A stretch of 64,000 bases of DNA from an uncultured Chthoniobacterales bacterium (GTDB lineage Bacteria; Verrucomicrobiota; Verrucomicrobiia; Chthoniobacterales; UBA10450): assembly GCA_902805675.1 (NCBI GenBank), contig CADCTA010000077.1, forward strand, positions 1 to 64,000, given 5' to 3'. This document shows, in pieces, positions 26,824 through 36,291 of this stretch. A program made the position numbers and the translations under genes. Position 1 is the first letter of the stretch; each line of letters opens with the position of its first letter. The notes below the pieces were generated by a model. The model worked only from the letters and a program-made list of their open reading frames with translations. It did no database searches and was not told the DNA's origin.

Positions 26824-28290
26824 ATGACCGAACCAGAATACTTCCCTCAGCACGAGTGCGGCATCTTTGGCGTGCATGGGCACCCGAATGCGGCCGTGCT
26901 CACCTATTACGGCTTGTTCGCACTGCAGCATCGCGGCCAGGAAAGCGCAGGCATCGTGACGAGCGACGGCGCTGGGACCAACTTCCAGATGCATCGTGAC
27001 ATGGGGCTTGTCTCGCAGGTCTTCGGCGCCGCCGAGCTCGAGCAACTTAAAGGGAAGCGTGCCATCGGCCACACGCGCTACTCCACCACCGGCTCGAGCA
27101 CGCTGAAAAATGCGCAGCCGTTCGTGGTCGATTGCTTCCGGGGCCAGATCGCCGTCGCGCATAATGGCAACCTCATCAACGCTGGTGTGCTGCGTGATGA
27201 GCTCGAACGCAAAGGTTCCATTTTCCAGACGACGGCCGACAGCGAGATCATTCCGCATCTGCTCGCGCAGCCTCTGAACAACGGCGGCAGCGCGCTCGGC
27301 GTCCTGCGTCGGCTGGAGGGCGCGTTCAGTCTGCTCATCATGAGCGAGAGCGAGCTGATCGCTGTGCGTGATCCATTCGGCTTCCGCCCGCTCGTGCTCG
27401 GCAAGCTCGATGGCGCTTACGTCGTCTCTTCCGAAACGAGCGCGTTCGATCTGGTCCACGCCGAGTTCATCCGCGAAGTCGAACCCGGTGAGGTATTGAT
27501 CATCAGCGACGACGGTATCCGCTCCGAGTGGCCGTTCCGTGATGAATCGCCGGCGTTCTGCATGTTTGAGTACGTCTACTTCTCGCGGCCGGATAGTATC
27601 GTCGGCGGCATCAATGTCGCGAAGGTTCGCACACAGATGGGACGCGAGCTGGCACGCCGCTTCCCGGCTGAGGCCGACCTCGTCGTGCCGGTGCCCGACT
27701 CCGGGAACTACGCGGCGCTTGGCTTCGCGCAGGAGCTCAAGATTCCGTATGAACACGCCTTTGTGCGCAATCACTACATCGGGCGCACGTTCCTCCAGCC
27801 GAGCCAGCTCATCCGCGACTTCGATGTGCGCGTGAAGCTGAACCTCATCAAGGAAGCCGTCGCCGGCAAACGCGTCGTCGTCGTCGATGACTCGATCGTG
27901 CGGGGAACAACCGCACGCGCGCGCGTCACCAACTTGCGAGAAGCCGGCGCCAAGGAAGTGCACATGCGCGTCAGCTGTCCGCCGCACCGGTTCGCCTGCC
28001 ATTACGGCATCGATTTCCCAGATCCGGAAAAGCTGATCGCGAACCAGCTCTCGATGCCGCAGATCTGCGATTACCTGAACGTCGACAGCCTCGGCTATCT
28101 CGACGTCGAGGGAATGGTGCGTGCGACTGGTAAGCCGGTGAACCATTTCTGCCTCGCGTGTTTCACCGGCAATTACCCGCTGCCGGTGGATCCGGAGCTC
28201 GACAAGTTCATCATGGAGAAGCGCGAAGGACGCTCCAAGGCGCTCGCGGCCGAGGAAGCGCAGCCGACGCTCTTCGCGGATCTCAAGTAG
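26824..28290 (+). CDS. purF: amidophosphoribosyltransferase
   Basis: 488 residues from the ATG at 26824. First committed step of purine synthesis: PRPP plus glutamine gives phosphoribosylamine. An 11-residue propeptide (MTEPEYFPQHE) precedes C12 in CGIFGV, which becomes the N-terminal nucleophile after cleavage, as in the Bacillus-type enzyme. The PRPP-binding loop is VVVVDDSIVRGTT. Cysteines in CPPHRFACHYGIDFP and FCLACFTGNYP match the Fe-S ligands of the Bacillus class. An alternative upstream start at 26782 would lengthen the propeptide to 25 residues and is less likely. Follows purL by 73 bases. Confidence 0.96.
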   Translation: MTEPEYFPQHECGIFGVHGHPNAAVLTYYGLFALQHRGQESAGIVTSDGAGTNFQMHRDMGLVSQVFGAAELEQLKGKRAIGHTRYSTTGSSTLKNAQPFVVDCFRGQIAVAHNGNLINAGVLRDELERKGSIFQTTADSEIIPHLLAQPLNNGGSALGVLRRLEGAFSLLIMSESELIAVRDPFGFRPLVLGKLDGAYVVSSETSAFDLVHAEFIREVEPGEVLIISDDGIRSEWPFRDESPAFCMFEYVYFSRPDSIVGGINVAKVRTQMGRELARRFPAEADLVVPVPDSGNYAALGFAQELKIPYEHAFVRNHYIGRTFLQPSQLIRDFDVRVKLNLIKEAVAGKRVVVVDDSIVRGTTARARVTNLREAGAKEVHMRVSCPPHRFACHYGIDFPDPEKLIANQLSMPQICDYLNVDSLGYLDVEGMVRATGKPVNHFCLACFTGNYPLPVDPELDKFIMEKREGRSKALAAEEAQPTLFADLK

Positions 28291-28308
28291 GCGGGCCCCG
28301 CTCCTGTT

Positions 28309-28399
28309 GTCATGTCGAGCGACGTCGAGACATCCCGTGGCCTCATGAGCAGTAACGCCACGGGATTCCTCCACTCCGCTGCGCTACGGTCGGAATGAC
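28309..28399. repeat. family-B 91-bp palindromic repeat (copy 2), contains purM start
   Basis: Starts gtcatgtcgagcgacgtcg and ends gctacggtcggaatgac; the centre is catcccgtggc / gccacggga. It fills nearly the whole gap between purF and purM. The ATG of purM is the atg of the terminal ggaatgac, so the element and the gene overlap by five bases. Confidence 0.85.
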
Positions 28400-29411
28400 A
28401 AAGAAGGCGTATGCGCGTGCCGGCGTTGATGTGGACCTCGGCAACCTCGTCAAACAGCGCATCCAGGCGCGGGTAAAGAGCACGCACGGGCCTGAAGTTT
28501 TGGGCAAGATCGGTGGGTTCGGCGGTCTCTTTGCGCCGAACTTCTCTGGCATGCGCGAGCCAGTGCTGGTCGCGAGCGTCGATGGCGTCGGCACGAAGCT
28601 GAAGATCGCATTCGCGATGAATCGGCACGAGACGGTGGGCGCGGATCTCGTGAATCACTGCATCAACGACATTGCGGTGCTCGGCGCACGGCCGCTGTTC
28701 TTCCTCGATTACATCGGCGCGGAGCGGCTCGAACCAGCCGTGTTCGATCAGATCCTTGCCGGCTTCACGAAGGCTTGTCGTGAGGGTGGCTGCGCGTTGA
28801 TCGGCGGCGAGACCGCGCAGATGCCCGGCATGTATCGCAAAGGCGAATACGATCTGGCAGGCACCATCGTCGGCGTGGTCGATCGCGCGAAGATGATCGA
28901 CGGCAGCCGCATCAAGCCTGGCGACGTCGTTCTCGGCCTGCCGTCGAACGGCCTGCACACGAACGGCTACTCGCTCGCGCGCAAAATCCTGCTCCAGAAG
29001 ATGCGACTCAAACTGGACGCGAAAGTTGACGGCCTGAAGACCTCGTTAGGCAACGAGCTCCTTCGCACCCACAAAAATTATCAACCGCTGCTCGCCCAGC
29101 TGCCGCCCGGCGCAATCCGCGGCATGGCACACATCACCGGCGGCGGATTAGTCGACAACCTGCCACGCGTCCTGCCGAAGACCTGCGACGCAATCATCGA
29201 GACAAGCAGTTGGCGCGTGCCCACGATCTTCGAAATCCTCGCGAAGAACGGAAAAGTGGATCGCGAAGAGATGTATCAGGTGTTCAACATGGGCATCGGC
29301 ATGGCGGTGATCGTCTCTGCGCACGATTCGAAGCCGATTGCGAAGCAGCTGCGCGCCCGCGCGATTGGACGCATCGCGAGCGGATCGGGCGTCACTCGGC
29401 TGTCATTCTGA
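28395..29411 (+). CDS. purM: phosphoribosylformylglycinamidine cyclo-ligase
   Basis: 338 residues. Closes the imidazole ring of AIR from FGAM with ATP in the cytoplasm. It opens MTKKAYARAGVDVD, the family start, and has GVGTKLKIAF, VNHCINDIAVLGARPLFFLDY, IGGETAQMPGMY and NGLHTNGYSLAR. The start codon lies inside the last five bases of one family-B repeat. The stop codon and the last three codons lie in the first ten bases of the next, so the natural GRIASGSGVT ending is extended by a few residues. No Shine-Dalgarno is visible; the start is fixed by homology to the family N-terminus. Confidence 0.96.
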   Translation: MTKKAYARAGVDVDLGNLVKQRIQARVKSTHGPEVLGKIGGFGGLFAPNFSGMREPVLVASVDGVGTKLKIAFAMNRHETVGADLVNHCINDIAVLGARPLFFLDYIGAERLEPAVFDQILAGFTKACREGGCALIGGETAQMPGMYRKGEYDLAGTIVGVVDRAKMIDGSRIKPGDVVLGLPSNGLHTNGYSLARKILLQKMRLKLDAKVDGLKTSLGNELLRTHKNYQPLLAQLPPGAIRGMAHITGGGLVDNLPRVLPKTCDAIIETSSWRVPTIFEILAKNGKVDREEMYQVFNMGIGMAVIVSAHDSKPIAKQLRARAIGRIASGSGVTRLSF

Positions 29412-29492
29412 GCGCAACGGAGCGGAGTCGAAGGATCCCGCGGCAAACCGGCTATCGATGCAACGGGATGTCTCGACTTCGCTCAACATGAC
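29402..29492. repeat. family-B 91-bp palindromic repeat (copy 3), contains purM stop
   Basis: Begins gtcattctgagcgcaacgg and ends tcgacttcgctcaacatgac. The tga of its opening gtcattctga is the purM stop codon. Its terminal catgac also offers an ATG at 29488 in frame with the following aldo-keto reductase, seven codons before the start I prefer. Confidence 0.85.
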
Positions 29493-29508
29493 AGTCAAAT
29501 TTCCCCTC

Positions 29509-30404
29509 ATGGAAAAGCGGCGCCTCGGCAAAACAGACATGGAGGTCTCGGTTCTCGGCTTCGGCGGGGCCGAGATCGGGTACGAAGGAGCCACCGCCGA
29601 GACCGTCGAGAACCTGCTGAACAGCGCGCTCGATGCTGGGCTGAACGTGATCGACACGGCCGAGTGCTATGAGTCGAGCGAGGAACTCATCGGCAAAACG
29701 GTGAATCATCGGCGCGATGAGTTCTACCTTTTTACCAAATGCGGACACCCGCGGGGCGTCGGTAGCGAAGATTGGTCGATCGATTCCATCCTGGAGAGCA
29801 TCGAGCGCAGTCTGCGCCGTTTACAGACCGATCGCGTCGACCTGGTGCAATTGCACAGCTGCTCCGAGTCGGTGCTGAAAAAGGGCGATGCCATCACCGC
29901 TTTGCAGACGGCGCGCGAGCGCGGTTACACCCGCTTCATCGGCTACAGCGGTGACAGCCGGGCCGCGCGGTTCGCGGTCGAGTCCGGCGTGTTCGACACG
30001 CTGCAGACGTCGATCAACATCGCCGACCAGGAGGCCATCGAGCTGACAGTGCCTCTCGCGCTGGAAAACAAGATGGGCGTCATCGCGAAGCGACCGATTG
30101 CGAACGCCGCCTGGAAAACCGGGCACAAGCCGATGGACTCCTACCAGCACACCTACTGGGATCGCCTGCGTAAGCTCGACTACGACTTCATTCGGGGTCG
30201 CGCGCTGGAGCATTCCATCGCACACGCGCTCCGGTTCACCTTGAGCGTGCCAGGAGTTCACACCGCGATCGTAGGCACGACGAAGCCGGAGCGCTGGCAG
30301 CAAAATGCGAAGCTGCTCGAAGGCGGTCCGCTGTCCGCATCAGACTTCGACGCGATTCGCGAGCGCTGGGATGATGTCGCGCCGCGCACCTGGGTCGGCC
30401 AGAC

Positions 30405-30408
<4 letters not shown>
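29509..30408 (+). CDS. aldo/keto reductase
   Basis: 299 residues from the ATG at 29509 ([20 protein letters not shown]), where the barrel begins; an ATG at 29488 inside the preceding repeat would add seven residues. The tetrad is Asp and Tyr in [16 protein letters not shown], Lys in LFTKCGHP and His in VQLHSCSE. The C-terminal cofactor loop is [14 protein letters not shown](P)H-dependent reduction of an aldehyde or ketone is expected; the substrate is not evident. Its stop overlaps the start of a second aldo-keto reductase gene by four bases (ATGA), so the pair is probably translated together. Confidence 0.88.
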
Positions 30409-31394
<986 letters not shown>

Positions 31395-31442
31395 CGGTCG
31401 CGGCGTTAGGGACCGCGCCGAAGGCGACAGCTGCGGTAAATC

Positions 31443-31868
31443 TTACCGGCCGGCGCGGCGGGCAGCCCAGCGAGCTCTCATCGCTTCCGAGAGTCTCTTC
31501 CGGCCTGCGGCAGTAATGCCACCGCGCTTGCTGGACGATGACGATGACGACGACGAGCCTTTCGCCGCGCTTTTCGAGGCACTCTTCGGGCCGATCGATC
31601 CACCGCCGTTTCGAGCATTCGCCCAGCGTGCACGCGCCGCTGCGGCGAGCTTCGCGCGGGTAGCTGGCGACATCGGTCGACGGCGCCCATCCTGTTTCGC
31701 GCCTGTAGCTGCGGACGAGGATGATGTGCTCGGGGTTGACGTTGATGAAGACGACGATGACTGCCGCTGTCCACCAGCGCCGAAGAGTGAGCTAAGTCGC
31801 TCTTCGAGGGATTGGATTTGTTCGCGGAGTGATACCGCCTCTCTGAGTTTATCTAAGGATAGGTCCAT
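31443..31868 (-). CDS. small basic protein: coiled coil, poly-Ser linkers and two basic-helix repeats
   Basis: 141 residues. Residues 1-30 form a likely coiled coil (DKLREAVSLREQIQSLEERL). A Ser/Thr-rich linker follows, then a basic motif MSPATRAKLAAAARARWANA, a second poly-Ser linker, and a similar motif GITAAGRKRLSEAMRARWAA at the C-terminus. The two motifs align as x-T/A-x-x-R-x-[KR]-L-[SA]-x-A-x-R-A-R-W-A, resembling NUMOD-like or histone-H1-like DNA-contacting helices. I infer an oligomeric DNA-binding or nucleoid-type protein. I do not recognise a named family with confidence. Confidence 0.7.
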   Translation of the reverse strand: MDLSLDKLREAVSLREQIQSLEERLSSLFGAGGQRQSSSSSSTSTPSTSSSSAATGAKQDGRRRPMSPATRAKLAAAARARWANARNGGGSIGPKSASKSAAKGSSSSSSSSSKRGGITAAGRKRLSEAMRARWAARRAGR

Positions 31869-31993
31869 GGGCTTGTTGTAGCTGTAACGCCTACTAACTG
31901 CAACTGGATGCTTTGGGTGCAGTGGAGATGGGTGTTTCGTGAGGCGCCGTCATTCCGAGGGAAAAGATCGCTCGGCAGGCCCGCGTTCTTAGC

Positions 31994-31999
31994 TATAGT
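31994..31999 (+). promoter_or_regulatory. possible -10 element of the tRNA-Val gene
   Basis: tatagt lies 13 bases before the tRNA start, matching a sigma-70-type -10 hexamer at the right distance for initiation a few bases upstream of the tRNA. No convincing -35 hexamer is seen 17 bases upstream. A fragment resembling the left end of a family-B repeat (cgtcattccgag) is close by, at about 31949. Confidence 0.25.
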
Positions 32000-32011
32000 G
32001 CCGCCGCTCAC

Positions 32012-32083
32012 GGGCAGTTAGCTCAGCGGTAGAGCGGCTCGTTTACACCGAGTTGGTCGGGGGTTCGATCCCCTCACTGCCCA
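32012..32083 (+). tRNA. tRNA-Val (anticodon TAC)
   Basis: 72 bases. The acceptor stem gggcagt pairs exactly with actgccc, followed by discriminator A. The D-arm is gctcagcggtagagc, the anticodon stem gctcg/cgagt encloses loop tttacac with TAC at 32044-32046, and the T-arm is ggggg ttcgatc cccct-type (one G-T pair possible). The 3' CCA is not encoded (gat follows). It decodes GUA and, by wobble, other valine codons. Confidence 0.95.
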
Positions 32084-32252
32084 GATCAATCGCCAACATG
32101 GCGCCCCATCGGCAGCAACAGAAGCTCGACAGTTACTCGACGCGCGTGCTCGCGCCCAGGAGGTGCTGACGCGCTTCGCCACGGGAAGGTGGCGCGCGAA
32201 TCGCGTGCAAAACTATCGGAAAAATTGCGCCGAACGCGCTACGGTCATTCCG

Positions 32253-33053
32253 ATGGACACCGAAGATCGAGAGACAATCGAGGGTCTCGAAGTTCGCACT
32301 TACTATGTCCGCGAGCGCAACGCGCTGCTCGCCCGGGCGGACTTCGGCGAATTGTACGTCGACTATTATCTGCACCAGGGGCAGTACGGCTATCATCACA
32401 AACCCGATCACGACGGGATGTTAAAAGAAGCGCTCGCCGCCCTGACGCTGCACTGCGCCTCGCGGCCATGGAATGAAGCGTGGGCCTGGACGATGCATTT
32501 CCAGGAGCCGCTGATGAACCTTTTCGTTACCGGCGACAACCGGCGCGGCATTATTGTCGGCCAGATCTTTACCGAGAACGTGAAGAACGACGGGCGCAAT
32601 CTCCTTTACGCCGATGTCGTCCGCGAACGCGGCGAGTCCCGGCGCAGCGCGATCCAGTTTGGTGCCGCGGAGCCGTTCGATGTGATCGAGGAGTTCTACT
32701 CGCAGAGCGAGCAGCGGCCGGCGCGCTACTTCCGGCTCGGCCCTGAGGACTTCGTGATGGTCTCGGCACAGCCAGGGTGCGACATGGATTGGTTCAATGC
32801 ACTCGACGACGCCAAGATCAGCGCAGTCGACGCGACGGAGACGCTGAGCCTGCTCGAGCAACGTTCGTATCGCTGGGGCTGCGGTTGCTCGGAGGAGCGG
32901 ATGTTCTCGATTCTCGCTCCAATCATGCGCTCGGATGCGAGCGCCTTGTTCGGAGACGAGGCCTTGATCCGGATCAGCTGTCCACGCTGCGGCGCGCTGC
33001 ATACCATTACCCGTGAGGCGATGGAGGCTTACGTCGCCGAATCGAGCGACTAG
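32253..33053 (+). CDS. hslO: Hsp33-family redox-regulated chaperone
   Basis: 266 residues from the ATG at 32253 (MDTEDRETIEGLEVRTYYVR). The N-terminal ~190 residues match the Hsp33 substrate-binding core (LLARADFGELYVDYYLHQ). The C-terminal redox switch has WGCGCSEER (near 209/211) and ISCPRCGALH (near 242/245), the CxC and CxxC zinc ligands. In Hsp33 these are oxidised by HOCl or peroxide with heat, which unfolds the domain and activates holdase function in the cytoplasm. The N-terminal part is more divergent than the switch. It stands alone after tRNA-Val. Confidence 0.85.
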   Translation: MDTEDRETIEGLEVRTYYVRERNALLARADFGELYVDYYLHQGQYGYHHKPDHDGMLKEALAALTLHCASRPWNEAWAWTMHFQEPLMNLFVTGDNRRGIIVGQIFTENVKNDGRNLLYADVVRERGESRRSAIQFGAAEPFDVIEEFYSQSEQRPARYFRLGPEDFVMVSAQPGCDMDWFNALDDAKISAVDATETLSLLEQRSYRWGCGCSEERMFSILAPIMRSDASALFGDEALIRISCPRCGALHTITREAMEAYVAESSD

Positions 33054-33093
33054 CTTGCGCCCCGGCTGCCAGCGTGCGGTGATGCCCTGAGCG

Positions 33094-33903
33094 ATGCAGT
33101 TTTACATCTACCTCAATGGCGCCAGCCGCGGACCCATCGCTGCGGATCGGATCCAACTGCTGCTCGACGAAGGCGTGCTGCACCCAGCGGACCTGGCATG
33201 CGACCAGCCGGATGGCGAATGGAAGCCGCTCTCGGCATTCCGTAACGATGCCGTCGCGACCCCCATCAGCGCGCCGCCGCCACCGATTATTGCGGCCGTG
33301 CCGGCTCCCGCCGCGCCATCATCCCATGCGCTGGCGCCTGCTCCGCCGCCGCCGTTACCGCCACCGATAAGTCGCTCGCCAGCGCCAGAACTGTCGCCGC
33401 TCAGTCCTGATTTGCTCGGCCCCTACTCGCGCTCGACGCTCGCGCCTAACGAGACGCCGTTCTACAGGACGTCGCTGCACTGGATCGTCTTCGTGCGTTT
33501 CGGTCTCATCGCCCTTGCCGTGTTTCTGTTCGTGGCGATGCCGTTTGCGATCGCCGTGCAGGCGGTGCTCGGTTCGGAGCTTGGCTGGCTCGTCTTGCCG
33601 TTGCCGGTCCTCTTCCTGGTTCCGCCTACGCTTGCCTTTGCGAGCAGCGAGCTGGTGATCACCGATCGCCGTGTCCTGATCAAGACCGGCATCATTCGGC
33701 GCCAGACGCTCGAGATGTTTATCTCCAAGATTGAATCCGTGGGCGTCGATCAGGGGTTCTTCGGCAGGGTGCTCGACTACGGGTCGGTGCTGGTGCGAGG
33801 CACCGGCGGGTTCGAGCAGGGGTTTGACGCAATCGCCGATCCGCTGCGATTCCGCAGCTACGTCCAGCGGCTGCAAAACGGCGTGCAGCCGCCGGGCAGC
33901 TAA
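33094..33903 (+). CDS. GYF_2 - proline linker - membrane - bPH2 protein
   Basis: 269 residues. Residues 1-50 (FYIYLNGASRGPIAADRIQLL, ending DGEWKPLSAF) fit a GYF_2/DUF4339 domain. A long Pro/Ala-rich linker follows (about 58-120). Two membrane segments are at about 128-185, and a bacterial PH (bPH_2/YdbT-like) domain is at about 186-260 (ITDRRVLIKTGIIRRQTLEM, VLVRGTGGFEQGF). The GYF_2 part probably binds a proline-rich partner, perhaps its own linker; the PH part is a membrane-associated module. Enzymatic activity is not apparent. It ends four bases into the convergent gene that follows. Confidence 0.8.
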   Translation: MQFYIYLNGASRGPIAADRIQLLLDEGVLHPADLACDQPDGEWKPLSAFRNDAVATPISAPPPPIIAAVPAPAAPSSHALAPAPPPPLPPPISRSPAPELSPLSPDLLGPYSRSTLAPNETPFYRTSLHWIVFVRFGLIALAVFLFVAMPFAIAVQAVLGSELGWLVLPLPVLFLVPPTLAFASSELVITDRRVLIKTGIIRRQTLEMFISKIESVGVDQGFFGRVLDYGSVLVRGTGGFEQGFDAIADPLRFRSYVQRLQNGVQPPGS

Positions 33904-34667
33904 CGCTCGCTATCCCGGGAAATGCGGGGCACGCGCTGCTCCACGAAGTCGTCGAAGGAACTTCGCACGCGCTCGAACATGCGTTGCGCGTCGCGCTTCG
34001 TGCGCCGGAACATCAGCTTGATCTCGCGTTTGATCGGGTTCTCGCCCTCCTCGTCTTCGTCTACTTGCGCGATGTCCTCATCATCGATGGAGGTCGGCTC
34101 CTGATCGCCCCGCTGCGGCTGTTGACCCTGCGCCACCTGCGGCGAATTCGTGCCGCGGAACATTCCTTCCACTCGCGTGACGTTCCCTTTGTTCGCCGCG
34201 ATGTGAATCGTTCCGACAGTTTGCCGCCTCTCGTCCTGCAGTGCGACGATCCACGTCGGGATGCCGCGTTGATTCGCCCGCAGCGTGTAGCTCGCGGACG
34301 TGAACACGACGTGCGATTTCTCGGCCGTATGCGCGGCAACGCTATAGGCGCCGCTCGAGTCCAGGTTCAGCATCGACGTCTTAATCGGCGCGCCGACGAC
34401 ACCTTGCATGGGTGTGCGCTGCGCGACGATGCGGCCGTTACGAACGTCGATCTCACGGACCCCGCCCGCCGCGTTCCGATCGGCGATGGAGATGCGCCAC
34501 ATTGCCGGCTCTGGATTTCCCCGGGCACCGGCGACAGCGACGATGTCGTCGAGATAGCCGCGATCCAGCTGCGTGCCGACGACGCGCAACGCCTCGTACG
34601 CGCTCTCCCCTTGCTGCGCCACGGCCGACGACGCGAGTGCGATCAATACGACTAAAACCCGCCACAT
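33900..34667 (-). CDS. hypothetical exported protein with acidic/basic C-terminus
   Basis: 255 residues. Signal peptide MWRVLVVLIALASSAVAQQ, then a beta-rich domain (about 25-165, with AMWRISIADRNAAGG and IPTWIVALQDERRQTVGTIH), which resembles PepSY-like or lipid-carrier folds but without clear proof. An acidic patch (SIDDEDIAQVDEDEEGEN) is followed by a strongly basic helical tail (about 215-255). It is probably periplasmic. Convergent with the GYF_2-bPH2 gene, sharing four bases. No function assigned. Confidence 0.65.
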   Translation of the reverse strand: MWRVLVVLIALASSAVAQQGESAYEALRVVGTQLDRGYLDDIVAVAGARGNPEPAMWRISIADRNAAGGVREIDVRNGRIVAQRTPMQGVVGAPIKTSMLNLDSSGAYSVAAHTAEKSHVVFTSASYTLRANQRGIPTWIVALQDERRQTVGTIHIAANKGNVTRVEGMFRGTNSPQVAQGQQPQRGDQEPTSIDDEDIAQVDEDEEGENPIKREIKLMFRRTKRDAQRMFERVRSSFDDFVEQRVPRISRDSER

Positions 34668-34763
34668 GCGGCGAACAAAACGTGCGCTTCCGGTCAGTGT
34701 CCAACCGTTTTCACCATGTGCACTTGAACTGAGGGCGTTGTACGTTCAGCCTTGCTGCTGTTG

Positions 34764-35162
34764 ATGAAGAGGAAAGTCGAATTCTCCAGTCACACCGGGA
34801 ATCTGGCTTTGATGCGAAAGTTCGTCCGCGGGTTCCTGGAAGTGTGTCCGTTCACCGAGAAGGAGCGGACGCTGATGGTGCTCGGAGTGGACGAGGCGTG
34901 CACCAATATCATCCGGCACGCCTACAACCTCCGCGACGACCAGCCGATCGCTCTGTCGCTCGAGAAGAAGCGCAATTGCGTTTGCATGCGACTGCGTGAT
35001 TACGGCCACCAATGCACCGCCGACAAAATGAAGGGCCGTCCGCACGACTTGATCAAGCCAGGTGGCCTCGGGCTGCACCTCATCCGCAACGCCTTCGACA
35101 AGGTGGACTACGTGCTCAAGCGTCGCGGCACCGAGCTCGTGCTGACCAAGAATCTCACCTGA
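34764..35162 (+). CDS. anti-sigma-factor-type serine kinase (RsbW/HATPase_c_2)
   Basis: 132 residues from the ATG at 34764. GHKL ATPase of the RsbW/SpoIIAB type: the N box is [13 protein letters not shown], and [17 protein letters not shown] holds the G2-type lid; a G1 DYG is in LRDYGHQCT. Such kinases bind a sigma factor and phosphorylate an STAS-domain antagonist. Neither a sigma gene nor a STAS gene is nearby; ruvB follows after 25 bases. It may act in a partner-switching pathway encoded elsewhere. Confidence 0.85.
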   Translation: MKRKVEFSSHTGNLALMRKFVRGFLEVCPFTEKERTLMVLGVDEACTNIIRHAYNLRDDQPIALSLEKKRNCVCMRLRDYGHQCTADKMKGRPHDLIKPGGLGLHLIRNAFDKVDYVLKRRGTELVLTKNLT

Positions 35163-35187
35163 GCACGGCGCGCAGCCGTCCGTCGTC

Positions 35188-36192
35188 ATGAAGCCGCCCG
35201 AGCCTGATCCCTCATTCGAGGTTTCGCTGCGGCCGCCGATGTTCAGCGAGTTCACCGGGCAGGTGAAGGTTTGCGAGCGTCTCGAAGTGCTGGTCGAAGC
35301 GGCGAAGCAGCGCGGCGATGTGCTCGAGCACATTTTGCTTAGCGGCCCGCCGGGACTGGGCAAGACGACTCTCGCCAACATCATCGCGAACGCGATGGGT
35401 GTGAGCGTGAAGAACACGAGCGGGCCTGTGATCGAAAAGGCCGGCGAGCTCGCGGGGTTGCTCACCAGCCTCGAGAAAGGCGACGTGCTTTTCATCGACG
35501 AGATCCATCGGCTCCAGCCGACGATCGAGGAGTATCTCTATCCGGCGATGGAGGATTACCGCCTCGACATCATCATCGATCAAGGGCCCCAGGCGCGGAG
35601 CCTGCGACTGCAGCTGCCGAAGTTCACGCTCATTGGCGCCACCACCCGCGCCGGCATGGTCAGCGCGCCGCTGCGCTCACGGTTCGGCATGACGGCCAGG
35701 CTCGATTACTACACCGCGGAGGAGATGCACAAGATCATCACGCGGAGCGCGGGATTGCTCGGCGTTGAGATGGATCACGCCGGCGCGGCGGAGATCGCGG
35801 CGCGCACGCGCGGCACGCCCCGCACTGCAAACAATCTGCTGCGCTGGGTGCGCGATTACGCGCAGGTGAAGGCCGATGGCAGGATCACGGCTGATGTGGC
35901 CGACCGCGCGCTCACCATGCTGGAGATCGACCGCGACGGCTTCGATCAATGGGACAAGCGCATCATCGAAGCGCTGATCCACAAGTTCAACGGAGGCCCG
36001 GTTGGCTTGAATTCGCTCGCCGTCGCGATTGGCGAAGAGTCCGGCACGCTCGAAGAAGTGAACGAGCCTTACCTGATCATGGAAGGCTACATCAAACGCA
36101 CACCGCAAGGCCGCGTCGCATTGCCGAACGCGTATCGCAAGCTGGGCCTGAAACCGCCGGTCGGCGCGCAGAGCGATCTCTTCGGCACGTGA
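35188..36192 (+). CDS. ruvB: Holliday junction branch migration helicase RuvB
   Basis: 334 residues, typical length. AAA+ motor: Walker [12 protein letters not shown], Walker [10 protein letters not shown], sensor 1 in LIGATTRAG, and the arginine-finger region SAPLRSRFG. The C-terminal winged helix includes [17 protein letters not shown] and [12 protein letters not shown], which binds DNA. RuvB drives branch migration with RuvA, and RuvC resolves the junction. No ruvA or ruvC is in the window. The N-terminal [13 protein letters not shown] is the usual start. Confidence 0.97.
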   Translation: MKPPEPDPSFEVSLRPPMFSEFTGQVKVCERLEVLVEAAKQRGDVLEHILLSGPPGLGKTTLANIIANAMGVSVKNTSGPVIEKAGELAGLLTSLEKGDVLFIDEIHRLQPTIEEYLYPAMEDYRLDIIIDQGPQARSLRLQLPKFTLIGATTRAGMVSAPLRSRFGMTARLDYYTAEEMHKIITRSAGLLGVEMDHAGAAEIAARTRGTPRTANNLLRWVRDYAQVKADGRITADVADRALTMLEIDRDGFDQWDKRIIEALIHKFNGGPVGLNSLAVAIGEESGTLEEVNEPYLIMEGYIKRTPQGRVALPNAYRKLGLKPPVGAQSDLFGT

Positions 36193-36200
36193 CCATGTCT

Positions 36201-36291
36201 GTCATTCCGAGCGAAGTCGAGGAATCCCGTGGCAGGACCGATGACGTAGCCACGGGATCCTTCGACTCCGCTGCGCTCCGCTCAGGATGAC
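36201..36291. repeat. family-B 91-bp palindromic repeat (copy 4), contains xseA start
   Basis: Starts gtcattccgagcgaagtcg and ends gcgctccgctcaggatgac, with gaatcccgtggc / gccacgggat in the middle. It fills the ruvB-xseA gap; the ATG at 36287 used by xseA is in its last five bases. Confidence 0.85.

Noticed and set aside
26752-28374. A 540-codon open frame on the minus strand across purF
   Set aside because: It is antisense to an intact purF; its product has the Arg/His/Asp-rich composition of GC-rich shadow frames and no recognisable domain.
22580-29492. Repeated palindromes considered as a CRISPR array
   Set aside because: The copies are kilobases apart, have no regular spacers and flank housekeeping genes; no cas gene is present.
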